Of a stretch of DNA of 7,940 nt, positions 1 through 5,083 are shown in pieces. The first letter of the stretch is position 1. Each line of letters starts with the position of its first letter. Origin of the DNA: SZUA-230 sp964581095 (lineage in GTDB: Bacteria > Bacteroidota > Bacteroidia > Cytophagales > Cyclobacteriaceae). The notes under the pieces were generated by a model that was not told the origin of the DNA, searched no databases, and saw nothing but the letters and a program-made list of their open reading frames with translations. Location: assembly GCA_964581095.1 (NCBI GenBank), contig CAZONK010000162.1, forward strand, positions 1 through 7,940, in the 5' to 3' direction. The position numbers and the translations under genes were made by a program.

Positions 1-547
1 CAATGTGAAATTCATATTCCCAATTGTTTTCCTCTTCTAATTCGAGGTTCCATTTGACAACTTCTCCTCCAACGGCATCCAGGGCAATTTGCTTTGCAGC
101 AGAAAAAGTAATAAAACTGCCACCTGGGTTTATCTCGTAATCATACGGGCCTGTTTTCCCTTTCATTTTCACGATTTCACCCAATTCTTTTACGAATTCA
201 ATTTTCAGGATGCCTCCTCCCGGCATAACCAGTTTAATTTCCCATACCTCCAGGCCGCGCTCAATATCACTTTCAATTTCGAGCACATCCGCATCGGGAA
301 AAATTTCTGCCAGCCTGGAAGCAATTTCAGCAATATCCGCAAACCCACCTTTAGTTCTTGCACCAGGACTGGAAGAGCTGAAAGTACTTTCATAGGGTGT
401 TTCAAGGCTTCCCAGGGTCGCTATGTCCAGGTTTGCAAAGGATTCCTGGAAAAAATTACTCGTTTCAGGATATTGCACAGGGTCTTCGTTGCAGGCACCT
501 GCAAGTAGTATTAATAACGCGCCAACGTATAAACTGAGTTTTCTCAT
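1..547 (-). CDS. PepSY-domain lipoprotein, partial (C-terminus outside window)
   Basis: Minus-strand frame starting at the ATG at 547-545 and open to the left edge, giving 182 residues. The N-terminus is a short lipoprotein signal: basic MRK, a hydrophobic stretch, then AGAC with the lipidated Cys at residue 19, followed by acidic NED. Two PepSY-like units follow, at about residues 84-140 (VWEIKLVMPGGG, then KIEFVKELGEIVKMKG) and about 145-182 (SAAKQIALDAVGGEVVKWNLE, running off the edge). PepSY domains occur in protease inhibitors and in proteins near haem or redox systems; the ligand here is unknown. It is divergent from the diheme cytochrome gene, with an FNR-type palindrome between them. 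The start is set by the lipobox. The family call is from motif reading and fairly secure; the role is not known. Confidence 0.8.
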   Translation of the reverse strand, partial: MRKLSLYVGALLILLAGACNEDPVQYPETSNFFQESFANLDIATLGSLETPYESTFSSSSPGARTKGGFADIAEIASRLAEIFPDADVLEIESDIERGLEVWEIKLVMPGGGILKIEFVKELGEIVKMKGKTGPYDYEINPGGSFITFSAAKQIALDAVGGEVVKWNLELEEENNWEYEFHI

Positions 548-599
548 TATATTCTAAGTTTTAGTATTTATTTACAGGTGTGAATATTATTAAAAGATA

Positions 600-612
600 A
601 GTGGTAACCACT
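600..612. promoter_or_regulatory. Short inverted repeat upstream of the PepSY gene
   Basis: AGTGGT-A-ACCACT has perfect 6-bp arms around one base. On the minus strand it lies directly upstream of TATCTTTT (599-592), a 7/8 match to the Bacteroidota -7 box TAnnTTTG. It could be an operator for the lipoprotein gene. No good -33 TTTG is present, so this is tentative. Confidence 0.25.
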
Positions 613-656
613 AAAACTTGTTCCCCTGTTTTAAATTTGATATAGGTCATAAATTA

Positions 657-674
657 ATTTGATATATATCAAAT
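657..674. promoter_or_regulatory. FNR/CRP-family operator candidate (perfect 18-bp palindrome)
   Basis: ATTTGATATATATCAAAT is a perfect palindrome containing TTGAT-N4-ATCAA, the exact consensus known for FNR-type regulators. Its centre (665.5) is about 41 nt upstream of a start point near 706-707, which would fit the -7-like box TAATTTTA at 693-700. That is the classic class II activator position for the diheme cytochrome gene at 747. A degraded second copy (TTGATATAGGTCATAA, 637-652) lies just upstream. It sits between divergent genes and could act on both. The match is direct; the regulator is inferred. Confidence 0.6.
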
Positions 675-746
675 GTTTAGCTATGAAAAGTGTAATTTTA
701 TCAAATTATAGTTAAATATTTTAAAAATTACATTTAAAAACAAATT

Positions 747-1679
747 ATGAACAAATTAAAGAATTTTAGAACTGACTTTAAAAAGGTTGCCTCAAAATTC
801 GCTTTGGGGATCTTTTTATTCGCAGGGTTTATTTATTTGACAGGATGCAGCAATGATGATGATAATGACCAATCAGCGCAAGACCAGGCCTCTTATGACG
901 CTGCTGACCATGTAAACGGAGGAAGGCTTTATGATAAGTTCTGGGCCTCAGAGACAACTTTCACAAGTCCAACAGACCCATCTGTAAACATGTCAGACAT
1001 TGAAGATTTTGGCGATTTTTACCGTTGCAAGCAGTGCCATGCATGGGACCAAAAGGCCAGATTTGCATCCTATATAGATCGTGGCCCGAAAACAACAAGG
1101 CCGGATGTTTCAATGATTCAATTAACAAATTTAGGTAGCGCCAACATCAGGGAGTTGTTTGACGAAATCAAACAAACAGGCGGTGCAGATGTAGATCCTG
1201 CCCGTACGGCTGATGGAACCAATCCATCATTAGGTGGAAACGATATGGCCGATTATGGTAAGATCCTTACAGATGCCCAAATCTGGGACCTTGTGAAATT
1301 TTTAAGGGAGGGGGCATTGGATACTGATCAATTGTATGATGTGGTTATAAGCGGTACCTACCCCACAGGCGACAGGGAATTCACAAATGTGGGTAAGGGT
1401 GGTGATGCAGCAGCAGGTACTACCTTCTATGATGCAGAATGTGCCGCTTGTCACGGTACTAACGGTCGTGATGATGCAAGTGGAAATGTAATTGGCATTA
1501 ATGAAGATATTGGTAGGTCTATGGGAGAATTTGCGAGAGAGAAAACATACGAAATGCAACATAAATCTGTTTATGGTAATCTTGGAAGCTCAATGGGTGG
1601 AACCAATGATGCCACATTGGATGATATTAAAAATATGCTAAAAGCGTTGAGTGACCCTGTAACCTATCCTGATCTCTGA
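747..1679 (+). CDS. Diheme cytochrome c lipoprotein, probably surface-exposed
   Basis: A 310-residue exported electron-transfer protein. Residues 1-33 form a lipoprotein signal ending in LTGC, with lipidated Cys34. The acidic run SNDDDND follows at once, resembling the lipoprotein export signals that send Bacteroidota lipoproteins to the cell surface. Two c-type haem motifs are present: CKQCH (94-98) and CAACH (232-236, followed by GTNGRDD as in class I cytochromes). Methionines after the second motif (SMGEFAREKTYEMQ, SSMGG) are candidate distal ligands. The layout suggests two cytochrome c domains, about 50-190 and 205-310. The ATG is preceded by AT-rich sequence without a Shine-Dalgarno, normal for this phylum. 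It appears to be transcribed alone, from the FNR-type site. The redox partner and substrate are unknown; I cannot assign it to a named enzyme such as a thiosulfate dehydrogenase. Confidence 0.88.
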   Translation: MNKLKNFRTDFKKVASKFALGIFLFAGFIYLTGCSNDDDNDQSAQDQASYDAADHVNGGRLYDKFWASETTFTSPTDPSVNMSDIEDFGDFYRCKQCHAWDQKARFASYIDRGPKTTRPDVSMIQLTNLGSANIRELFDEIKQTGGADVDPARTADGTNPSLGGNDMADYGKILTDAQIWDLVKFLREGALDTDQLYDVVISGTYPTGDREFTNVGKGGDAAAGTTFYDAECAACHGTNGRDDASGNVIGINEDIGRSMGEFAREKTYEMQHKSVYGNLGSSMGGTNDATLDDIKNMLKALSDPVTYPDL

Positions 1680-1696
1680 TATATCGATTTTTTTTT

Positions 1697-1845
1697 GTAA
1701 CTATTCACCAAAAAAAACATAGCCACAAAGACAGAAAGGCTCAAAGAACCACAAAGTAGTGACTTAAAGCACATAAATTTTTGTGAAATTTAGAGACTTC
1801 GTGCCTTAGTGGCTAAAAAGGGTGCTTTAATGGGTGAATAGTTAC
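1697..1845. mobile_element. MITE-like element with 13-bp perfect terminal inverted repeats
   Basis: The ends GTAACTATTCACC (1697-1709) and GGTGAATAGTTAC (1833-1845) are perfect inverted repeats. A second nested pair, AGCCAC (1721-1726) and GTGGCT (1809-1814), extends inward as an imperfect stem of about 22 bp with roughly 16 matches. The left half is built from degenerate copies of a CACAAAG-type unit, and the right half reads as its complement (TTTGTG, TTCGTGCCTTAGTGGCT). The 149-bp unit has no coding capacity. TTTTTGTAA occurs in both flanks (1692-1700 and 1848-1856), possibly a duplicated target, although the left copy overlaps the inverted repeat. It lies between the cytochrome stop codon and its likely terminator. 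Confidence 0.55.
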
Positions 1846-1869
1846 TATTTTTGTAATTCTTTAGCTATG

Positions 1870-1898
1870 AAACCACCTCAATTGCCGGGTGGTTTTTT
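1870..1898 (+). terminator. Rho-independent terminator of the diheme cytochrome gene
   Basis: The stem AAACCACC (1870-1877) pairs perfectly with GGTGGTTT (1888-1895) across a 10-nt loop, and the right arm runs into a T tract (1893-1898). It is about 190 nt downstream of the cytochrome stop codon, with the inverted-repeat element between them. Confidence 0.7.
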
Positions 1899-1971
1899 AG
1901 ATTACACATACAATGAATTCAGGCCTTAATATGAAATTTGAACAGTAATAAATAAAAGTGTGACAAAAAAG

Positions 1972-2127
1972 TTATACCATCCTCCAACCCTGGTGACCGG
2001 TATTTTTTATTGTGTTCAACTTAATAATTGCATCACCTTTTATGTTCAATATTTCAGATACATTACCCTCGGGACTTGTATATTTCAATTCAATAAATTG
2101 GCTAAGTAAAGCAGCCTCATAACAAGA
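1972..2127 (-). pseudogene. Remnant reading frame, C-terminal fragment of an unknown protein
   Basis: A minus-strand frame of 51 codons runs from just after in-frame stops (upstream of 2127) to TAA at 1974-1972. The composition looks protein-like (ALLSQFIELKYTSPEGN, then GDAIIKLNTIKNTGHQGWRMV at the end). The ending GHQGWRMV resembles the Gly-Trp C-termini of small DUF4177-like proteins, but this is a weak resemblance. No usable start codon, lipobox or upstream continuation is present: the frame is broken by TGA and TAA just upstream. I read it as the tail of a decayed gene. It could also be chance. Confidence 0.3.
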
Positions 2128-2147
2128 TTATAATCAAAAGCTATATA

Positions 2148-2163
2148 TGTGATAAAAGTCACC
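2148..2163. promoter_or_regulatory. CRP-like operator candidate
   Basis: TGTGA-TAAAAG-TCACC matches the CRP-type consensus TGTGA-N6-TCACA at 9 of 10 conserved positions. It lies about 130 nt upstream of the small cytochrome lipoprotein gene. If the promoter at 2211-2244 is used, its centre is about 93 nt upstream of the start point, a position known to work for CRP-type activators in enterobacteria. The regulator is unknown. Confidence 0.35.
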
Positions 2164-2210
2164 AATTAAAACAATCTATCTCATAAAATAAGATTAAGAA
2201 TGAATATACA

Positions 2211-2244
2211 TTTGCTTGACAACTAATAAAGTAGATTATATTTA
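2211..2244 (+). promoter_or_regulatory. Candidate promoter for the cytochrome / beta-barrel pair
   Basis: TTTG (2211-2214) and TATATTTA (2237-2244, 7/8 to TAnnTTTG) fit the Bacteroidota -33/-7 pattern with a slightly long 22-bp spacer. An overlapping TTGACA (2216-2221) could serve as a conventional -35 box. It lies about 50 nt upstream of the ATG at 2295. Confidence 0.35.
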
Positions 2245-2294
2245 TACAGAAAAGAGTTTCGATTAAAATTTAAGAAAATAGAAATATTACAACT

Positions 2295-2666
2295 ATGAAA
2301 CCCAAAATAAAATTGAAAGCGCTCAGTGTCGGCCTTATGATATTAATGGCTGTCAACTCAGGTTGTTTCTATGACCAGGTACTACCTATTGAACTGGAAG
2401 GCGAGATTAGTTATTCGAACGATATGCAACCCTATTTCGATTCAAAATGTGTTGCCTGTCATAATGGCACGGGTATTCCACTTAATCTGGAAGCGTCTGT
2501 TTCACACAATGAGCTTATGTCCGGAGGGTATATAAATACCACAAATCCGTCAAATAGTTTACTCTATACAAAAATTGCGCCCGGAGGCAGCATGGAACAA
2601 TATTCCTCTTCCACGGAAACGGCCATGACACTTAAATGGATTGAACAAGGCGCCAAAAACAATTAA
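2295..2666 (+). CDS. Small monoheme cytochrome c-type lipoprotein
   Basis: A 123-residue exported haem protein. Residues 1-23 form a basic then hydrophobic signal ending NSGC, with probable lipidated Cys24; the lipobox is atypical because Asn is at -3, where Leu or Val is usual. The phrase SNDMQPYFDSKCVACHNGTG (41-60) carries the single haem-binding CVACH at 52-56. The region ending in SMEQYS, then LKWIEQGAKNN, matches the small cytochromes of the planctomycete-type group, where the C-terminal helix holds the conserved Trp and Gly. The Met in GGSMEQ is a candidate distal ligand. It is 8 nt upstream of the DUF5777 barrel gene, so the two are almost certainly cotranscribed, suggesting an electron carrier working with or beside an outer-membrane protein. 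Its partner is not shown by sequence. Confidence 0.8.
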   Translation: MKPKIKLKALSVGLMILMAVNSGCFYDQVLPIELEGEISYSNDMQPYFDSKCVACHNGTGIPLNLEASVSHNELMSGGYINTTNPSNSLLYTKIAPGGSMEQYSSSTETAMTLKWIEQGAKNN

Positions 2667-2674
2667 AATTCAGG

Positions 2675-3586
2675 ATGATGAAAAAGACAAATAATATCAT
2701 GAAAAGAACAATGAAAAATACCTTGGCATGTCTGCTGGCTTTCGTATGCCTGCTCCTGGTTACCCCGGTAAGGGCGCAAGACGAACAGGAGGGGGAGAAA
2801 CCTGATAAACCGGAACGGCCCGCTTTCGCGAGCGCCTGGTGGTTTGATGGCCAAACCGGTACGGTATATAATAAAAACACGCTTGAATTTGTAATTAACC
2901 ACCGGTTCGGATTGATCAATTCCGGTAACGGGGATTTATTGGGAATTTATGGTCCTTCAAATATCCGACTTGGTTTGGCCTATGTACCCATTGAAAACCT
3001 TGCGGTAGGATTTGGATATACGAAAAATAAAAAAATACTCGACTTTAATGCGAAGTATGCTATTCTCAAACAGACGCGATCGGGTTCAATGCCCGTTTCC
3101 CTTACCTACTATGTAAATATGGGCATCGAATTGCAGGATGGTGATAACTACCTTAACAGTACCGACAGGTATAACTTCTTCCATCAGTTGATTGTAATGA
3201 GGAGATTCAATTCGAAATTTTCCGCTCAGTTAGGAGGTTCTCTTACACACTACAATGCAGTTAAATGGGAGCAACAGACTGATGGCTCATGGCAGCACAT
3301 GAATAACGATACATGGGGTATCAATTTGGGGATGCGATATAAAGTAACTTCCCAAACAATCGTTATGTTGGGGTACGACCATCCGCTTACGCAGCATGCA
3401 ATCAATCAGCCGAAGCCTTCCATCAATTTTGGAGTGGAATTGGCAACAAGCAGCCATGCCTTTCAGATTTTTGTAACAAATTATAGCAGGATCCAACCCC
3501 AGGAAAACTATATGTTCAACCAGAACGACTTTGGTGAGGGGGAATGGCTGATTGGTTTTAACATTACCCGGCTTTGGTCGTATTAA
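2675..3586 (+). CDS. DUF5777-family outer-membrane beta-barrel protein
   Basis: 303 residues from the first ATG. A Sec signal peptide ends at VRA-Q (residues 34/35), leaving an acidic linker (DEQEGEKPDKPERP) and then a barrel-like protein of alternating hydrophobic strands. Phrases typical of the Bacteroidota DUF5777 family are present: EFVINHRFG, GIYGPSNIRLGLAYVPIENL, VGFGYTKNKKILDFNAKYA, SMPVSLTYY, QPKPSINFGVEL, SSHAFQIFVTNYS and the C-terminal LIGFNITRLW. The true start is uncertain: ATGs at 2675, 2678, 2699 and 2711 all precede the signal core, and the last two give more ordinary signal lengths. The function of this family is unknown; it is often found near c-type cytochromes. Coupling to the small haem lipoprotein immediately upstream points to a redox role at the outer membrane, but it has no haem or metal motif itself. 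Confidence 0.82.
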   Translation: MMKKTNNIMKRTMKNTLACLLAFVCLLLVTPVRAQDEQEGEKPDKPERPAFASAWWFDGQTGTVYNKNTLEFVINHRFGLINSGNGDLLGIYGPSNIRLGLAYVPIENLAVGFGYTKNKKILDFNAKYAILKQTRSGSMPVSLTYYVNMGIELQDGDNYLNSTDRYNFFHQLIVMRRFNSKFSAQLGGSLTHYNAVKWEQQTDGSWQHMNNDTWGINLGMRYKVTSQTIVMLGYDHPLTQHAINQPKPSINFGVELATSSHAFQIFVTNYSRIQPQENYMFNQNDFGEGEWLIGFNITRLWSY

Positions 3587-3637
3587 TAAAATTCAGGTAA
3601 TTATTTAGTTTTACTTTTAGTTACGATTTTGCTTGTG

Positions 3638-3666
3638 CCACCGGCCCGAAGGCCGGTGGTTTTTTT
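3638..3666 (+). terminator. Strong rho-independent terminator after the DUF5777 gene
   Basis: A perfect 9-bp GC-rich stem, CCACCGGCC (3638-3646) and GGCCGGTGG (3651-3659), closes a CGAA tetraloop and is followed by seven Ts (3660-3666). It ends the two-gene unit 2295-3586 and separates it from the operon at 4113. Confidence 0.93.
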
Positions 3667-3735
3667 ATTTTTCATATTTCATTGGATCTACGAAAAAATC
3701 CCCTATTACAACGTTTATTGATCATTAATGTTTTA

Positions 3736-3755
3736 TATCATATTATAATATGATA
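3736..3755. promoter_or_regulatory. Perfect 20-bp AT-rich palindrome
   Basis: TATCATATTATAATATGATA is identical to its own reverse complement. It lies 70 bp past the terminator, outside any gene. It may be a dimeric regulator site, but it does not match the FNR consensus (the half-sites read ATCA then TGAT, the opposite order). It is too far (about 360 bp) from the next start to place relative to a promoter. Confidence 0.35.
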
Positions 3756-3973
3756 AAGCTCATTTTAGAAACAATTTTTTATCATAATTTTGCTTTACAA
3801 TTTAATGCCCCAAATATGATCAATAAAATAAGGATTTTTTCTATCGGGACTTACAGCCACTTCATGCCCAACAGGTTGATCTTCTATTTATCTTTTACAC
3901 CTCAGGTTTTACACTTCATTTCTCCTTTTTATTTGAAATACCAGGAGGCATTGTTGGAGAATTATAAACTGAG

Positions 3974-3992
3974 ATTACTGAGCTTCAGTAAT
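3974..3992. repeat. Inverted repeat upstream of the Fe-S/NrfD operon
   Basis: ATTACTGA (3974-3981) and TCAGTAAT (3985-3992) are perfect 8-bp arms around GCT. The site is about 120 nt upstream of the operon start, where either an operator or an mRNA-leader hairpin would be plausible. There is no T tract, so it is not a terminator. Confidence 0.35.
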
Positions 3993-4112
3993 TGCAATAA
4001 TAAAAATCAAACGCAGGGGAAATTTATGTCAAAGCTAACGGTTTTGATGACAGGTGTCGGATAAAAATGACCTGATCCTGACCCGGTTGGGGAATCCAAA
4101 AACGCATAAATT

Positions 4113-5063
4113 ATGAAAATTAACAAAAAAGAAAACAGACGCAAATTCATAAAAAACACCCTCACGACTGGTGTTGCCACTTTCGGAGTTGGGTTTGGGG
4201 TAGTTCTAGCCAATCAAAATGAAGATGATCCGGAACCCGAAAAAATCAAGGTGCTCACTACGGATGGCAAGGTGATAGAAATTGATAAACCCAAAGACGA
4301 TTGCAAGATTGATCCATGCCGTCCTCCAAAAGGAGACGATGCCCACAAAGGAATACCTGGACGATCATTTGTAATGGTCATAGACCTTGCAAGGTGCAAG
4401 AATGCAAGAAAATGCATTGAAGGTTGCCAAAAAGGTCATGATCTCTTACCGGACCAGGAGTGGATGAAAGTATATTTAATGAAAAATAATCCGGAAAGCG
4501 AACCCTTCTGGTTCCCTAAAAATTGTTTCCACTGCAATAACCCCCCTTGTGTGAAAGTATGCCCGGTTGGTGCAACATTTAAAAGGTCGGACAATGTGGT
4601 TTTGGTGGATACGGATAAATGCATCGGCTGCAAATTCTGCATATCTGCCTGCCCATATTCTGCCCGAATTTTAAATTGGACGAACAAGGAATCCTATGCC
4701 AGTAATGACCCAAATTACTCTCCGGAAACCAGCGTACCCGGGCAACACGGTACAGTGAGTAAATGTGATTTTTGCCCGGACAGGTCCCGAAAAGGGAAGT
4801 TACCCTATTGTGCATCAAGCTGCCCAATGGGTGCGATCTTCTTTGGTGATAAAAACGAAGATGCTGTCACCAATGGAGAAGAAACGTTGAGGTTTAAGCA
4901 ATTAATTAAAGAAAAATCCGGTTACAGGTATCTTGAAGAATTAGGCACCCAGCCGAATGTGTATTATCTGCCGCCAACCGACCGAATGTTTCCTTACGAA
5001 CGGGGATTTAGCAAATATACTGAAGAACAAATAGAATTTTTAATGAACTCGATTTCGAAATAA
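4113..5063 (+). CDS. Tat-exported ferredoxin-type Fe-S protein (NrfC/DmsB-like electron-transfer subunit)
   Basis: 316 residues. The N-terminus has a twin-arginine signal (NRRKFIK, R9-R10) and a following hydrophobic stretch, placing the protein outside the cytoplasmic membrane. Four cysteine groups follow the DmsB/NrfC/PsrB plan: I at C95, A98, C101, C105; II at C138, C141, C146, C150-P; III at C170, C173, C176, C180-P; IV at C218, C221, then 11 residues, C233, C237-P. Groups II-IV are complete. Group I reads C-x2-Ala-x2-C-x3-C, lacking the second cysteine, so one cluster may be [3Fe-4S] or altered. It is first in a four-gene operon, 20 nt upstream of an NrfD-type membrane protein, the usual partner that passes it electrons from quinol. 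No molybdopterin subunit gene adjoins it. Family assignment is firm; the complex it serves is inferred. Confidence 0.9.
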   Translation: MKINKKENRRKFIKNTLTTGVATFGVGFGVVLANQNEDDPEPEKIKVLTTDGKVIEIDKPKDDCKIDPCRPPKGDDAHKGIPGRSFVMVIDLARCKNARKCIEGCQKGHDLLPDQEWMKVYLMKNNPESEPFWFPKNCFHCNNPPCVKVCPVGATFKRSDNVVLVDTDKCIGCKFCISACPYSARILNWTNKESYASNDPNYSPETSVPGQHGTVSKCDFCPDRSRKGKLPYCASSCPMGAIFFGDKNEDAVTNGEETLRFKQLIKEKSGYRYLEELGTQPNVYYLPPTDRMFPYERGFSKYTEEQIEFLMNSISK

Positions 5064-5083
5064 ACCTCTAAAATAGATTACGA

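Larger units (their letters stand above)
1680..2294. other. 615-bp stretch without an intact gene
   Basis: Between the diheme cytochrome and the next gene there is no intact ORF. It contains, in order, a MITE-like inverted-repeat element (1697-1845), a rho-independent terminator (1870-1898), a decayed minus-strand reading frame (1972-2127), a CRP-like palindrome (2148-2163) and a candidate promoter (2211-2244). These are listed separately. The remainder is AT-rich with nothing further that I can support. Confidence 0.7.
3587..4112. other. 526-bp stretch without a convincing gene
   Basis: It holds a strong terminator (3638-3666), a perfect 20-bp palindrome (3736-3755), an 8-bp-arm inverted repeat (3974-3992) and a 12-codon possible gene remnant (4026-4064). 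A 104-codon open frame (3750-4064, plus strand) spans much of it, but its composition is unlike a real protein. I found no clear promoter for the operon starting at 4113, although one must exist in or near this stretch. Confidence 0.6.

Noticed and set aside
89..508. 139-codon plus-strand open frame
   Set aside because: It lies opposite the PepSY lipoprotein gene, which has a clear lipobox and domain pattern. The plus-strand product is Phe/His-rich with no recognisable domain.
1302..1562. 86-codon minus-strand open frame
   Set aside because: Shadow of the diheme cytochrome gene. The Cys/Thr-rich content comes from the complement of its coding sequence.
1711..1830. CACAAAG repeats considered as a CRISPR array
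   Set aside because: The units are short, degenerate and inverted across the element. There are no regular spacers of uniform length.
2632..2919. Minus-strand open frames over the start of the DUF5777 gene
   Set aside because: They overlap the signal peptide and first strands of a well-supported gene and have no family features.
3750..4064. 104-codon plus-strand open frame between the two operons
   Set aside because: The composition is irregular (Phe-, Asn- and Tyr-rich with no domain), the start lies inside the 20-bp palindrome, and no ribosome-binding context is visible. Only its last 12 codons look of interest.
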